From Brachionus koreanus (Eukaryota > Rotifera > Eurotatoria > Ploima > Brachionidae), in NCBI GenBank assembly GCA_016987375.1, contig PJRA01000263.1, positions 4,479,319 to 4,543,318 on the forward strand: a stretch of DNA of 64,000 nucleotides, in the 5' to 3' direction. How positions within the stretch are numbered: position 1 is the stretch's first letter; the number at the start of each line of letters is the position of its first letter. The translations under genes were made by a program, and so were the position numbers. Below the pieces are notes generated by a model. That model saw only the letters and a list, made by a program, of their open reading frames with translations, had not been told where the DNA came from and searched no databases. Shown here in pieces: positions 47,090 through 57,439 of the stretch.

Positions 47090-49285
47090 TTAAAAACTGG
47101 ACATTAATTCTAAGTATTGATCGAATTCATTGTATTGATCATCAAAATCACTAAAAGAATATTGATTAAAATTTTCAATTCCTTTTAAAAATTGAATTTG
47201 GTCATAATTTTGGTTTTTAATTAACTCTTCATTTTGGATGCTATAATTCTGTGCAAATTTTCCAAGCAAATCGGGTAGCTCAATCCCATACTCTGTCGCC
47301 TTGTTAATTAAGTTTGAGCATAAATCTTTACTATTTTTTCTATTTAGACTATTAAAATTTTTTTGTGTTAAATGATTATTATTCTTTTTTAAGTCAACAA
47401 AAGATGAATATTTAGACGGAATTTGGTTTTTATTTTTCTCTTGAAGTGAATCTTTTAGTGAATCGCTTGAATTTTCATTGTTTGATTTAAACTGATTAGG
47501 TTTGAGAGTGTGATAGCTAAAGACACTTTTAGCAATAGGTCTTACAATGCTCATTTGCTTGTTTTTGTTTATTTTAATTTCACTCTTGGACTTTAGAGTA
47601 GTTGAAGCATAAACTGGTTGTGAATTTTTTTTAAATTCACGCTCAAATTTGACCGATGATTCAATTTTTGAATTATCTTCTTTTGATTTATCATTTTGAA
47701 AAAAATTCCTCGTACTGAAAGCAGTAATAAAATTTTGTTTATTACTCAAATCTCCTAGACTCTCGATCTTAATCAAATCAAAAGTATCATAGCTACTTTG
47801 AGTTTCTCTATCTAAACAACTATTGTTCACATTGATATAATCTGATTTAGATTTGACCAATCTGTTTATGAAAGGCTTCTCATCTATTTTTTTCTGACTT
47901 AAATCCTTAAGATTGGATTTTTTTGCCTCCGAAAATGTATTTCTTTTGTGAATTTTTTTATTCTTGTCCAATACTTGCTGATTTTCAATTTTTTCAAAAA
48001 TAACTTTCTTTCCTTTTAAATTTAAATTTTGTGTTGAAGACTTCTTAATGCTGGACTGTGGTTCAGTATCATTAACGGTCTCACATTTTATCGAGTCCGT
48101 AAAATCACTCAGAGATGACAAGTCTGTTTTGTTATCGGATTGCTTAGACAAAGATTCAGAAAAACGACTTGAATTGCAATCAGTATTGATGTATACATTC
48201 TCAGAACTAGGCTTATTTTTTTTAAAAATTCCGCTTACTCCAATATTGGACTTACTTAAGCTTTTAAGTCGATTAAGTGAGCTTTGTTTTGATGATTGAC
48301 TTTGTGCGGAGCTTAAACTACTATCTGAATTTACTTGTAGATTTTTACCTATTGTATCTGTCGACTGTATACCTGAATCGATTTCTTCTAAAATGCTCAA
48401 ACCAGTCTCAATCGGTTTACCATTTGATTCTCCAGGCTTTCGTCTTTCAGTCAAAATCAATTTTGGCATTTTTTCATCTAAATTTTCATTCTCTTCTGAG
48501 GGTTTTATTTTATTAAGTCGAAATTTAAGCTCATTTACGACAGCATCAAAGCTGTTTGCTGAATTTTGATCACCATTAGCCACTGATTTGTTCCCTCCTC
48601 TATTAAATCTATTCAAATTCAAATTTGGTTTTGTTTTTAATAAGTTTAAATCTGTTGGAAGAGGTGGTGGAGGCGGAGGTGGCATGTTAATAGATGCTGG
48701 TAAAACCTTATTTGTCTCTACTTGTTTTCTAGATTCCTCAACAGCAACAAATTTATGCTCAATCTTTTTTTCGAATTTATCTATTCTAGAAATGCGTTCT
48801 TTTTTCTCGCAAGATTCATCAATTGGCCTGCACTGTTTAGAATCAGTTGTTTTATCATGTCCTGTGTTTAGACTTTTAGACCTAAAATTTTTGTTCAATG
48901 TGTCCGTTTTAACTCTCATGATTTCCATTTTGTCTTTTTTGGACATGGTATTAGAGAGTTTGAAATTATCAGTCATTAAATGAGCACTTTTTTCTAGACT
49001 CATTTCATTTTTGCGTCTGAAAGTTTCATTGTTGCAGTTTGAGCACCAGTCGGATCTGGGCTTTTTTGATTTTACTGTTCTATTAATAGTTTGATGAGCA
49101 CTCACAATATTGTTATTAACTCTCATGGTTCGATATCCATCGGCAAAATAAAATGAAGGGTCATATTGGTATAATTTGGCTGCAAAATCAACTTCAAAAT
49201 GATTCTGGTTGAACATGTAAAGATCATTATAGTGATAATGATTGGGGACCATCTGAAATGGTATCAAGTTCCCAGGATAATACAT
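47090..49285 (-). CDS. Orphan low-complexity protein with a poly-proline segment
   Basis: One long open frame of 731 residues. The first ATG is at 49285. CTCAG just before it looks like a splice acceptor, so a short upstream exon, coding or not, is possible. The N-terminal ~65 residues are rich in Y, F, N and H, followed by a CxxC pair in WCSNCNNETF. The remainder is Ser/Lys/Asn-rich and probably disordered. A proline run (INMPPPPPPPLPTDL, about residue 205-220) could bind profilin, EVH1 or WW domains. A less disordered C-terminus (YGIELPDLLGKFAQNY) follows. No signal peptide, membrane segment or enzyme motif is visible. The length and codon use make it a real gene, but the family is not recognised. 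Confidence 0.75.
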   Translation of the reverse strand: MYYPGNLIPFQMVPNHYHYNDLYMFNQNHFEVDFAAKLYQYDPSFYFADGYRTMRVNNNIVSAHQTINRTVKSKKPRSDWCSNCNNETFRRKNEMSLEKSAHLMTDNFKLSNTMSKKDKMEIMRVKTDTLNKNFRSKSLNTGHDKTTDSKQCRPIDESCEKKERISRIDKFEKKIEHKFVAVEESRKQVETNKVLPASINMPPPPPPPLPTDLNLLKTKPNLNLNRFNRGGNKSVANGDQNSANSFDAVVNELKFRLNKIKPSEENENLDEKMPKLILTERRKPGESNGKPIETGLSILEEIDSGIQSTDTIGKNLQVNSDSSLSSAQSQSSKQSSLNRLKSLSKSNIGVSGIFKKNKPSSENVYINTDCNSSRFSESLSKQSDNKTDLSSLSDFTDSIKCETVNDTEPQSSIKKSSTQNLNLKGKKVIFEKIENQQVLDKNKKIHKRNTFSEAKKSNLKDLSQKKIDEKPFINRLVKSKSDYINVNNSCLDRETQSSYDTFDLIKIESLGDLSNKQNFITAFSTRNFFQNDKSKEDNSKIESSVKFEREFKKNSQPVYASTTLKSKSEIKINKNKQMSIVRPIAKSVFSYHTLKPNQFKSNNENSSDSLKDSLQEKNKNQIPSKYSSFVDLKKNNNHLTQKNFNSLNRKNSKDLCSNLINKATEYGIELPDLLGKFAQNYSIQNEELIKNQNYDQIQFLKGIENFNQYSFSDFDDQYNEFDQYLELMSSF

Positions 49286-49952
49286 TCTGAGTTTATCTAG
49301 TAACAAACAAATAAATAATCAAATGGGCTTTATTTATTTTAAAATCTATTTTATGTTGGGCCTTTACCTAGCCATATTATTTTTAATTGCATTCAAAATT
49401 AACAACTAAAAGACTCAGAGGTTCTATTTTATTATTAGCCTAGATAAGTCGGATTCCATTTTATTTGTTTCTTTTGGGTCATAATTAATTATAGTAAATA
49501 GAAATTTATTCAATGAAAAAGAAAGAAATTCGATATGGTTCGAAGTGAGTTTGTCTTTCTCAAAAGTATTTTCAAGCTAACCTTAATGAAATTAACTGAG
49601 CGTAACGAAAGTATGGAGATACATCATTCACTTAGTTTGACAAAAAAATTGAAATAGATCTTTTTTTTAGGTCATGGAAAATTTTGAGCAGCAGAGAGCA
49701 AATAGTCAATTTTAATAACATATAATTAAAATTTTATTAAGAAAATATTGGTAAAAGAAAAAATCCTTGGGCTGTTTGACATAGGTTTTGTATAGATTGA
49801 CAATAATTGGAAATATTTGAATACTATTAAGCTATCATTGAATAAAACAAGAATAAAATCTTAAATTATATTTATTAATTTCGAGAAATATAAGTTTTTA
49901 AAAATACGTCGGTTTAAATATCTAGGCTGTTTGATTTAAATAGCTAGTTATT
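49286..49952. other. Spacer between the orphan gene and prefoldin 6
   Basis: About 0.67 kb. It should contain the promoter of the orphan gene and the 3' end of prefoldin 6, both transcribed on the minus strand. No convincing extra exon was seen; the sequence is AT-rich. Confidence 0.5.
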
Positions 49953-50500
49953 TTATTTTTTCATATTTTTTAGCTTTGCTTGTTGAAGTTGTTGTTGAAT
50001 TTTGTTCAAGCTTTCTTTGAAATTTTCTTGTTTTGATTCGGTTTCTTTGATCAAATTGTCGTGTCGTTTACTTAAATTATGAGCTAATTAAACTTGAAAT
50101 AGAGCGAGAAAATATACCTACATTTCGTTTTGAATATACTCTATACGCTTCTGTACTGTTTGTGTAGCCTCCACAAGATCTTGTTTCAACAAGACTGGAC
50201 CAACAAGTTTGTAAATAACATCGTCTTTTTTCAACATGTCTAATTCCTGTTTAAACAATTATTAATTTTTGTCTTTGTAATTTAAATAGTTCTTAAATGT
50301 CTCACTTCTTTCACGAATTTATTTTCAGTCAACTGCGATTCCAATACCTGTCTCTGAGAAATATGCTTATTCAAGTCTATACAATTCAAACAAAAAAAGA
50401 AATTAATCTTTTGATTTTCCGATGCTCAAAAAAACTAACCAGATTGACTTTTCTGGAACTTTGTCAGCTCCTCTTCAAATTTCTTTTGAACAGTTTCCAT
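49953..50500 (-). CDS. PFDN6: Prefoldin subunit 6 (four exons)
   Basis: Beta-type subunit of the hexameric prefoldin co-chaperone, which passes nascent actin and tubulin to the chaperonin CCT in the cytosol. Exons 50500-50440, 50376-50306, 50246-50122 and 50070-49953 close in phase and give 124 residues, close to the 129 of human. The family hallmark lies in the middle: RQVLESQLTENKFVKE, then KKDDVIYKLVGPVLLKQDL (the two short beta hairpins) and RIEYIQNEIKRHDN. Long coiled coils form both ends, the second ending QQQLQQAKLKNMKK. Each exon is too short to stand out alone; the assignment rests on the joined protein. Introns are 51-75 nt. Confidence 0.93.
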
Positions 50501-50940
50501 TTGAGAATTTTGTTAATCTATGAATTAGAATGATATTTAAGTCTGAAAATAAAGTAACATGCTTCGAATAAATATGCAGTTTAAATATTAATTTAAAAAA
50601 TAAATGAATGAAAAATATTTTTACATCTTAGCTACAGAATTATTGTTATAATAGAGGTTCATCGAATTGTGTCTGTGAAAAATTTAATTTTTAAGTTAAC
50701 AAAAGAACATTTTTTTAAAATTATTTTCAAATTCATTAGTTAAATTTCTCAACATAATAAAAATATAGGTCTTTAAGTTAGTAGTATACTCTAAAGTCCC
50801 CATTTAGATTTTAAACCAAAGATTAATTAGATCAATTAAGTTTTTGGGATTTTCTCGTCTTCTGCTACTTTTACTACAGAAGATACTTAATAATAGTTAA
50901 ATTTCTTTGGTCAAGTTTAGCTTAACTAAACTGACAAAGC
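50501..50940. other. Spacer, prefoldin 6 promoter side
   Basis: AT-rich sequence upstream of prefoldin 6, ending at the 3' end of a LINE. No element was recognised. Confidence 0.5.
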
Positions 50941-51002
50941 AGGAAGACTAACGTAATCCCGCTATAGTAGACTTTTCGTTTTTTTTTGTTTCTACAGACA
51001 TT

Positions 51003-51022
51003 GTCAAGTCATTTGACTTGAC
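51003..51022. other. Perfect hairpin in LINE 3' UTR
   Basis: GTCAAGTCA and TGACTTGAC form a 9-bp perfect stem with a two-base centre, near the 3' end of the LINE. LINE reverse transcriptases often recognise a 3' stem-loop in their RNA; a role here is inferred from position only. Confidence 0.6.
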
Positions 51023-51084
51023 TTTTAAAAGACTTTAAAACAACTTTTTTTTGAGTTTTCTACAAGATAAAACTTTTAAAAAAA

Positions 51085-52014
51085 NNNNNNNNNNNNNNNN
51101 NNNNNNNNNNNNNNNNNNNNNNNNNNNNNNNNNNNNNNNNNNNNNNNNNNNNNNNNNNNNNNNNNNNNNNNNNNNNNNNNNNNNNNNNNNNNNNNNNNNN
51201 NNNNNNNNNNNNNNNNNNNNNNNNNNNNNNNNNNNNNNNNNNNNNNNNNNNNNNNNNNNNNNNNNNNNNNNNNNNNNNNNNNNNNNNNNNNNNNNNNNNN
51301 NNNNNNNNNNNNNNNNNNNNNNNNNNNNNNNNNNNNNNNNNNNNNNNNNNNNNNNNNNNNNNNNNNNNNNNNNNNNNNNNNNNNNNNNNNNNNNNNNNNN
51401 NNNNNNNNNNNNNNNNNNNNNNNNNNNNNNNNNNNNNNNNNNNNNNNNNNNNNNNNNNNNNNNNNNNNNNNNNNNNNNNNNNNNNNNNNNNNNNNNNNNN
51501 NNNNNNNNNNNNNNNNNNNNNNNNNNNNNNNNNNNNNNNNNNNNNNNNNNNNNNNNNNNNNNNNNNNNNNNNNNNNNNNNNNNNNNNNNNNNNNNNNNNN
51601 NNNNNNNNNNNNNNNNNNNNNNNNNNNNNNNNNNNNNNNNNNNNNNNNNNNNNNNNNNNNNNNNNNNNNNNNNNNNNNNNNNNNNNNNNNNNNNNNNNNN
51701 NNNNNNNNNNNNNNNNNNNNNNNNNNNNNNNNNNNNNNNNNNNNNNNNNNNNNNNNNNNNNNNNNNNNNNNNNNNNNNNNNNNNNNNNNNNNNNNNNNNN
51801 NNNNNNNNNNNNNNNNNNNNNNNNNNNNNNNNNNNNNNNNNNNNNNNNNNNNNNNNNNNNNNNNNNNNNNNNNNNNNNNNNNNNNNNNNNNNNNNNNNNN
51901 NNNNNNNNNNNNNNNNNNNNNNNNNNNNNNNNNNNNNNNNNNNNNNNNNNNNNNNNNNNNNNNNNNNNNNNNNNNNNNNNNNNNNNNNNNNNNNNNNNNN
52001 NNNNNNNNNNNNNN
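51085..52014. other. Assembly gap (930 N)
   Basis: A run of N inside a LINE. Flanking sequence on both sides belongs to the element on the minus strand, so the missing part is probably the rest of its reverse transcriptase and C-terminus. The N count may be only an estimate. Confidence 0.99.
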
Positions 52015-52175
52015 TTACTACTCTCTGTTTCCTATCTTGTAGAAAATTTTCAAGCCACGCCAAAAGCTTACCGGTATCCTTAGCTCTTTAACTTGATCTT
52101 TAGTAGCTTAGGCGAAACGCGATCAAATGCCTTCGAGAAATCTAAAAATACTACCCCAGCATTGAATCCTCTAAT

Positions 52176-52551
52176 ATTTATTATACTTTAAACAAATCAC
52201 AAAGCTATTTTTTAAATAAACAGTAGGAAAGAAAAGCCAAATTCAGATTACATAGTCAATGATATGAACAAAATAAAATAAGCTAAATTGAAGTAAAAAA
52301 AAAGAAAAAAATTAAAGTTTATTATCATGCTTAATAATTATCACTAAAAAATTTTTTAATGTGAAAAATATTTAACATTATTATTTAATCAGAAAATTCT
52401 TTTTGCCTGTCTTTTAATTTTATCATAAATTCAAAATTAAAAAATTTAATAATCAATAAAGCATAAATTTGAATATTTAGAAACATATTTTTATTTGATA
52501 AAAATAACAATAAATTAAATTAATAAGTTGGAAGTTGGATTTAATAGAAGA
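52176..52551. other. Spacer, 3' flank of ALG2
   Basis: About 0.38 kb of AT-rich DNA between the LINE and the end of ALG2. No feature was recognised. Confidence 0.5.
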
Positions 52552-53838
52552 TTAATCATCTTTTTTTAAAGTTTCTCTGGTCATGTTATTTAATATAGTT
52601 TCAAAATTTTGTTGAAATGCTAAAAAAGAAAAACAATTAATGACCCGTTTACGACCTTCTTTACTCATCCAATTCTGTTTGGTTGGATCGATTATTATTT
52701 TTTCCATTGCATTGGCAAATTCAGTTGCATTCGGGCTAACTAAATATCCAGTTACATCATTTTTTACAGTTTCCAAAGGTCCTCCCGTGTTTGTAGCTAT
52801 TACAGGTCTTTCACAATACATGGCCTCAATTGGCACTATACCAAAATGTTCATTAGTTGGTGTATAAACAAGACATATGGTTCTACGCATTAGTTGAATT
52901 TTTTGCTTATCACTGATAGACCTCAAAAAGCTAATGTGACCAAGAAGATCAAATGATTTTGCAAGCCCAACTAATTCTTCGTAATGATTGATATTTTCTC
53001 CAACTCGAGGATCATATCCACCAGCCATAATTAAATGGCATGATTCCCAAGTTTCTTTATTCAGTTTATTTTTCAACTCATTCAGCGCTTTAATAGCCAA
53101 TGCTAAATCTTTTTTACGTTCATATCGATTTATGGATAAAAAAACAAATTTCTTGTCCGAAATTTTTTTCATTTCGAGCAAATTTGAATTTAATATTTGA
53201 TTATTTTGATCTATTTCATCTACCTTTTGCAAAGATTCAGTACTAAACTCATTGAGAAGTGAATCAAATTTTTCGGTATTCAAAGATGGATACAATACAT
53301 CAATTTTTTTGTTCTTCAATTGAGTGAATGTTTGGTAGAAAATTTTTTTCGTAAATTCACTATTAACCAGAATTACATCAGCCATTCCAGTGGTGACCAT
53401 TTCAATCCAATCTAAAGGCGCTCTATAAAATCGTTTTAAATAATTACGCCGGTCGTTGCACAAAAGTTGGTCTGGAAAATGACAATAGAACAATACTTTG
53501 TACCTGGCCCATTTGAATGCACAAACAGGCAGACTAATTTGGTCGCAAACAACAACGTCAAATTCAAGGTGACTAAAAAAAATTAACCAAACGGAGGCTA
53601 GAAACAATTTGATGTAAGCCAGGAATGCATGAAAACGACCATAAATGTGACGAGGCCAAGAGCTAAACTTTACTAAGATTTCTAAATTTCTAGTATCTTC
53701 AAAGCAATGATTTGAATCATAATGGTTTGTTAAAATGGTCACTTTGTGTCCGTTTGATTCGGCAGCTAAAGCTGTATCGACAATTAAACGTTCGGCTCCG
53801 CCAACTCCAAGATCAGGATGAACAAACAAAAGTCTCAT
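52552..53838 (-). CDS. ALG2: ALG2 alpha-1,3/1,6-mannosyltransferase, single exon
   Basis: Glycosyltransferase family 4 enzyme on the cytosolic face of the ER. It adds the second and third mannoses to the dolichol-linked oligosaccharide used for N-glycosylation. The protein has 428 residues, close to the human 416, in one uninterrupted exon. The N-terminal Rossmann lobe opens with RLLFVHPDLGVGGAERLIVD (2-21). A hydrophobic segment at about 71-91 fits the family's membrane association. DKKFVFLSINRYERKKDLAL (228-247) starts the second lobe. The E-x7-E retaining motif is E330 and E338 in EHFGIVPIE, followed by PVIATNTGGPLETV (345-358) for nucleotide-sugar binding. All expected motifs are present, so an active enzyme is likely. 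An ATTAAA follows the stop within about 15 bases. Confidence 0.96.
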   Translation of the reverse strand: MRLLFVHPDLGVGGAERLIVDTALAAESNGHKVTILTNHYDSNHCFEDTRNLEILVKFSSWPRHIYGRFHAFLAYIKLFLASVWLIFFSHLEFDVVVCDQISLPVCAFKWARYKVLFYCHFPDQLLCNDRRNYLKRFYRAPLDWIEMVTTGMADVILVNSEFTKKIFYQTFTQLKNKKIDVLYPSLNTEKFDSLLNEFSTESLQKVDEIDQNNQILNSNLLEMKKISDKKFVFLSINRYERKKDLALAIKALNELKNKLNKETWESCHLIMAGGYDPRVGENINHYEELVGLAKSFDLLGHISFLRSISDKQKIQLMRRTICLVYTPTNEHFGIVPIEAMYCERPVIATNTGGPLETVKNDVTGYLVSPNATEFANAMEKIIIDPTKQNWMSKEGRKRVINCFSFLAFQQNFETILNNMTRETLKKDD

Positions 53839-55035
53839 ATTTCTATTTTAAGTTTAATTAGTATTTTAATTTATGATGATGATTAATAAAGTTTTTAGTT
53901 TTTACATAAAGTTAAAAAAAATGAGCTCAAATTAGATATAAATGGTTTATTCAAACCAAACTTCAGAAGCTCTATGCAAAAAATTTTTAATTTTAAAGAA
54001 ATTTTAAAATTAGAAAATATACTTTTAATAAATTTCTTATTTTTCACTTTTTTTTTAAATTTATCTATGTTATTAGTATGTCTTTTTCAATAAAATAATA
54101 ATTTTCAATTTCCTAAATTTATTAAAGAAAAATTTTTGAAAAGTTGTTCTTACTAAAAATCTTATCTAAAAGACAAAGTTTTTAACTTTGAAATAACAAT
54201 TGCAGAATTTTCTTTTTAAAAATAATACAATTGTTACCTATGATTTTATATAATAGGCCTTCTATTCTAATCAATATTCTTGTTTGAAAAAAAAAAATTT
54301 TTTAAAGTCTATCTTGGGTGAACGTTCAATTCATAGAATTTTTTTCCTTAGAACTCATTTTTCAAATAAAAAATTTCATCAAAACAAAAAATCGTAGAAT
54401 AGTTTGTTAAATCATTAATCTTCATATATTGTTTAAATTAAAATTTTTTATCAATTGAAATAATTTTTTCTACAGTAATAAAAAATAGATAAAATCAAAG
54501 TCAAATTTAGAAAATAACATTGATAGTGTAAAATTTGCTGCATGATATGAAATTTAAATTTTGGAGCCGAGCAATTTAACTATAAATTTTATTTTTTTTC
54601 CTAGCAAGGAAAAATTTGTTAATTGTTGATAGAAATTCTTTATTTTCCAATTTTTTCTGCTAATTTATCTGTGAAATTTAATTTAAGTTTTAATTAAATT
54701 GCTCTGCTCGGAGTTAATAATTTGTTCCAATCTTTACCCTAACATTGAAGATTAAGGCTACGGTTAAATGCATTGCATGTCTTTATATTAAAAAGATGTA
54801 AATATTTTATAATAGAATTTTTTTTTCTAAAAAAGCGTATTCGCCAGAGTCTAAGATAAAATATAAAAAGTTTATAATTTAAAAGCTCTTAAAAGCTTTT
54901 TGTTATTATATGTAAAATTTAAGTGAATTGTAAAATTTTATTTTTATAAAAAACTTCGAATCAAACAAACTAATTTTAAATAATATAACCATGGCTTTTT
55001 TGATTAACATTGAGGTCAATTCATTCACAAAAACT
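53839..55035. other. Intergenic, nothing recognised
   Basis: About 1.2 kb of AT-rich spacer between ALG2 and the first coatomer zeta gene. Scattered local self-complementary A/T runs are present, but nothing coding or RNA-like. Confidence 0.55.
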
Positions 55036-55551
55036 TTATCTAAAATTGGACTTAAGCTGATCTTTAGCCATTTTAAAGACATCAAAAAGAGTTTGCTCTC
55101 CTAATGGTAAGTCGTTATCTCTGATACTAACTCTGTGTAAAACTGCCATAGGATCAATTTCTAGAATAATTCCGCTATCGCATATTTCATCCAACGCAAG
55201 AGTACAGGTGTCCATGTATTCAATCAAAGATTTTTTCTCTACTCCACGTTTAAGAATCATGCTTATAGTATCATAAAAACAATTAAGAACACTGACTAGA
55301 ATTACTTCATTCTCGTTTGTCGAGCCAATTACATAAAAATGTAGATCGACTATACTTCGGTAAACTATGGTTAAACCATCAATCATAATAATCTCTCCGT
55401 TAGCTTTGTATGTTTTGTTAAAAAGTTTTTTTTCAAATTCTCCCTTTTCTTTAGCCGATGAAAATGTTGAGTCGTAATATTTGCCCATAATACGGTTACC
55501 ATCGTTGTCCAGTAAAATTATTCCTTTAATTATATATAATGATGGCTCCAT
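55036..55551 (-). CDS. COPZ1: Coatomer subunit zeta, diverged copy A (single exon)
   Basis: Small adaptor-like (longin fold) subunit of the COPI coat, which drives Golgi-to-ER retrograde transport. It has 171 residues against about 177 in human, without introns. It begins MEPSLYIIKGIILLDNDGNR and carries LTIVYRSIVDLHFYVIGSTN and the LPLGEQT stretch of the family. It differs from its neighbour at many positions the neighbour shares with other animals; for example it ends QLKSNFR where the usual end is QIKWSLLR, and has YMDTCTLALDEICDSG in the helix region. It is therefore the more derived of the tandem pair. The frame is intact, so it is probably functional or only recently relaxed. Confidence 0.93.
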   Translation of the reverse strand: MEPSLYIIKGIILLDNDGNRIMGKYYDSTFSSAKEKGEFEKKLFNKTYKANGEIIMIDGLTIVYRSIVDLHFYVIGSTNENEVILVSVLNCFYDTISMILKRGVEKKSLIEYMDTCTLALDEICDSGIILEIDPMAVLHRVSIRDNDLPLGEQTLFDVFKMAKDQLKSNFR

Positions 55552-56923
55552 TGTTTGTCGTAATGAATTTTTATTTTTAATTTTGGGAAAAAATTCCGGA
55601 AAAATTTATTCTCGGCTATTTTTATAATTTCTAAAAAATTATAAAAATTTTTTAAAATAAAGTTTTTTCTAAATCCTAATTAATTTAGATTCTAAATTTT
55701 TCTAATAACTTTTAAGTAATCTTTGAAGATGAAAAATATTTTAATCAATTCTATGTGTTTACTTAATCATACAAAATTAGACTGATATTTTTTCAAATTA
55801 GTATTTTTAATTTGTGGTTAATTTAACAATTTTTTAAGATGGCCAAGTAAAAGCATATTTTAATTAATTCATGAGTTATTTCTTTTTTATTTATAAAGAT
55901 TTTAATATGCCCCAAAAATAAATTCAATTAAGTTATTAAGTTTTTTGAGCTTTTGGTCGCAATTTATATACATTTACTTTCTTTCAAATTAAATTTTAAA
56001 ATTTTAAAAATATAAATGATAATATTTGATGATTTAATTTAGATATATTTTTAGGAATTTTAGTAAGAGATCGTCTAAAATTAATTCTGCTACAAGCTAA
56101 AAGAAATTTAGAGCTATAAGATAGCTTGCCAGACATCGCATATTAACCACGAAGATTTATTTCAAGCATTAAGCAGTTGAAGAAGGAGAGCGATATCTAA
56201 AGTGGATACCAGACCAGTATCATCGAAAATCAGAGCTTTATTTCACGATGAACTGCTGATTTTTGCGCATCTGTAAATGTGTGAATACTATTTTTTTAGA
56301 TGACTACCAACTAATTCTAATCTAGTTTAGATGAAAAGTCATTGATTAATGAGATAACTGAATCATATAAAGCCATTTAAAATTTTTTTAAAATTTTATA
56401 GTTTCTATTTTAGACAAGTTGTTGTCAATAGCCTATCTAGCTTCAATATTAAGCTATGTATGATGAAAACCATTCAGTCTTACTAATACTACTAATACCT
56501 TCGCTATCAATTTTTATCCCATCTCTTAAGCTATCATCTTTATTATCACACGATATGAGACCTGATCTGTTTGACAGCCCAATTAATAGCACACCAAAAA
56601 ATTAGAAAAATTGTACAACTCACCGACAAAACATCGGATGAGTCTTGATTTATGATAGATAATTAAAAAGTGAAATGAATGGTAGGAAAATACGGTTTTG
56701 ACGTCGTATTTAAAAATGAATATTCATTAATTTTAATTTTAAATGTATTTTATTAGAGAAATCATATTCCCAAAATTATCTTTTAGCAGAAATGAAAAAA
56801 TTCAAAGTGAGAATAAAATATCGAATGAATTATATGAAAAAAAAAAACAAATAATAAAATCTAAAACTCCCTAATTTAAAAATTTAAATTAAAGAAGCTT
56901 GAAAAATAAAATAATTCAATTAT
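55552..56923. other. Spacer between coatomer zeta copies with a less AT-rich island
   Basis: About 1.4 kb. The stretch 56090-56700 is clearly less AT-rich and looks like formerly coding or transposon sequence. On the minus strand it has a short open run reading SGLISCDNKDDSLRDGIKID near 56530, but every frame is broken and no family is recognised. The rest is ordinary AT-rich spacer. Confidence 0.45.
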
Positions 56924-57439
56924 TTATCTAAGGATCGACCACTTTAATTGATCTCTGGCTGATTTAACAACATCCATAACAGTCTGCTCTCCTAGTGGAA
57001 CTTCATCTTTGAGACTAACTCTTTGCGAGATTGCTGATGGATCGGTCTCAAGCAATATTCCATTGTCGCATATTTCATCAATAGCTAATAAGACTGCATC
57101 CAAATGATCAATCAAATACTTTTTTTCAATATTTCTACGCAAAATTTGATTGACTGAATCATACAGACAGTTCAAAACGCTGCTTAGCATTATTTCGTTA
57201 TCATTTGTTGATCCGATTACATAAAAAAATACATCCACAATACTTCTGTAAACAATGGTCAAATTATCAAGCATAATTATCTCACCGTTCGCTTTGTGGG
57301 TCTTAGAAAATAATACCTTCTCAAATTCCATTTGTTCTTTAATGCTCGAAAATTGATTGTCAAAATACTTTCCAGCTAAGCGAATCCCATCATTGTCTAG
57401 AATCAAAATCGCCTTTACAGTATACAATGAAGGCTCCAT
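56924..57439 (-). CDS. COPZ1: Coatomer subunit zeta, canonical copy B (single exon)
   Basis: Zeta subunit of the COPI coat, 171 residues from the ATG at 57439. An upstream in-frame extension would need a TTG start and is not accepted. It opens MEPSLYTVKAILILDNDGIR and has FEKVLFSKTHKANGEIIMLD, SIVDVFFYVIGSTNDNEIML, VLNCLYDSVNQILRRNIEKK and the conserved C-terminus DQLKWSILR, all very close to animal COPZ1. It lies 1.4 kb upstream of copy A on the same strand, also intronless, so the pair looks like a tandem duplication. Copy B is the better conserved and probably keeps the core role. Confidence 0.96.
   Translation of the reverse strand: MEPSLYTVKAILILDNDGIRLAGKYFDNQFSSIKEQMEFEKVLFSKTHKANGEIIMLDNLTIVYRSIVDVFFYVIGSTNDNEIMLSSVLNCLYDSVNQILRRNIEKKYLIDHLDAVLLAIDEICDNGILLETDPSAISQRVSLKDEVPLGEQTVMDVVKSARDQLKWSILR

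Larger units (their letters stand above)
50941..52175 (-). mobile_element. LINE (CR1/L2-like) interrupted by the assembly gap
   Basis: On the minus strand, 52175-52015 encodes part of a reverse transcriptase: VVFLDFSKAFDRVSPKLL with catalytic motif A, and after a frame change LLAWLENFLQDRKQRVV. Stops (as after KIKLKS) show it is damaged. After the gap, the 3' UTR contains a 9-bp perfect hairpin at 51003-51022 and ends CTATAGCGGGATTACGTTAG, related to the end of the 44752-45103 remnant. Both ends therefore look like one family. The gap very likely lies here because the repeat could not be assembled. Confidence 0.8.

Noticed and set aside
51035..52091. Apparent long frames across the N run on both strands
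   Set aside because: They are artefacts of translating N; only their ends contain real sequence, which belongs to a LINE.
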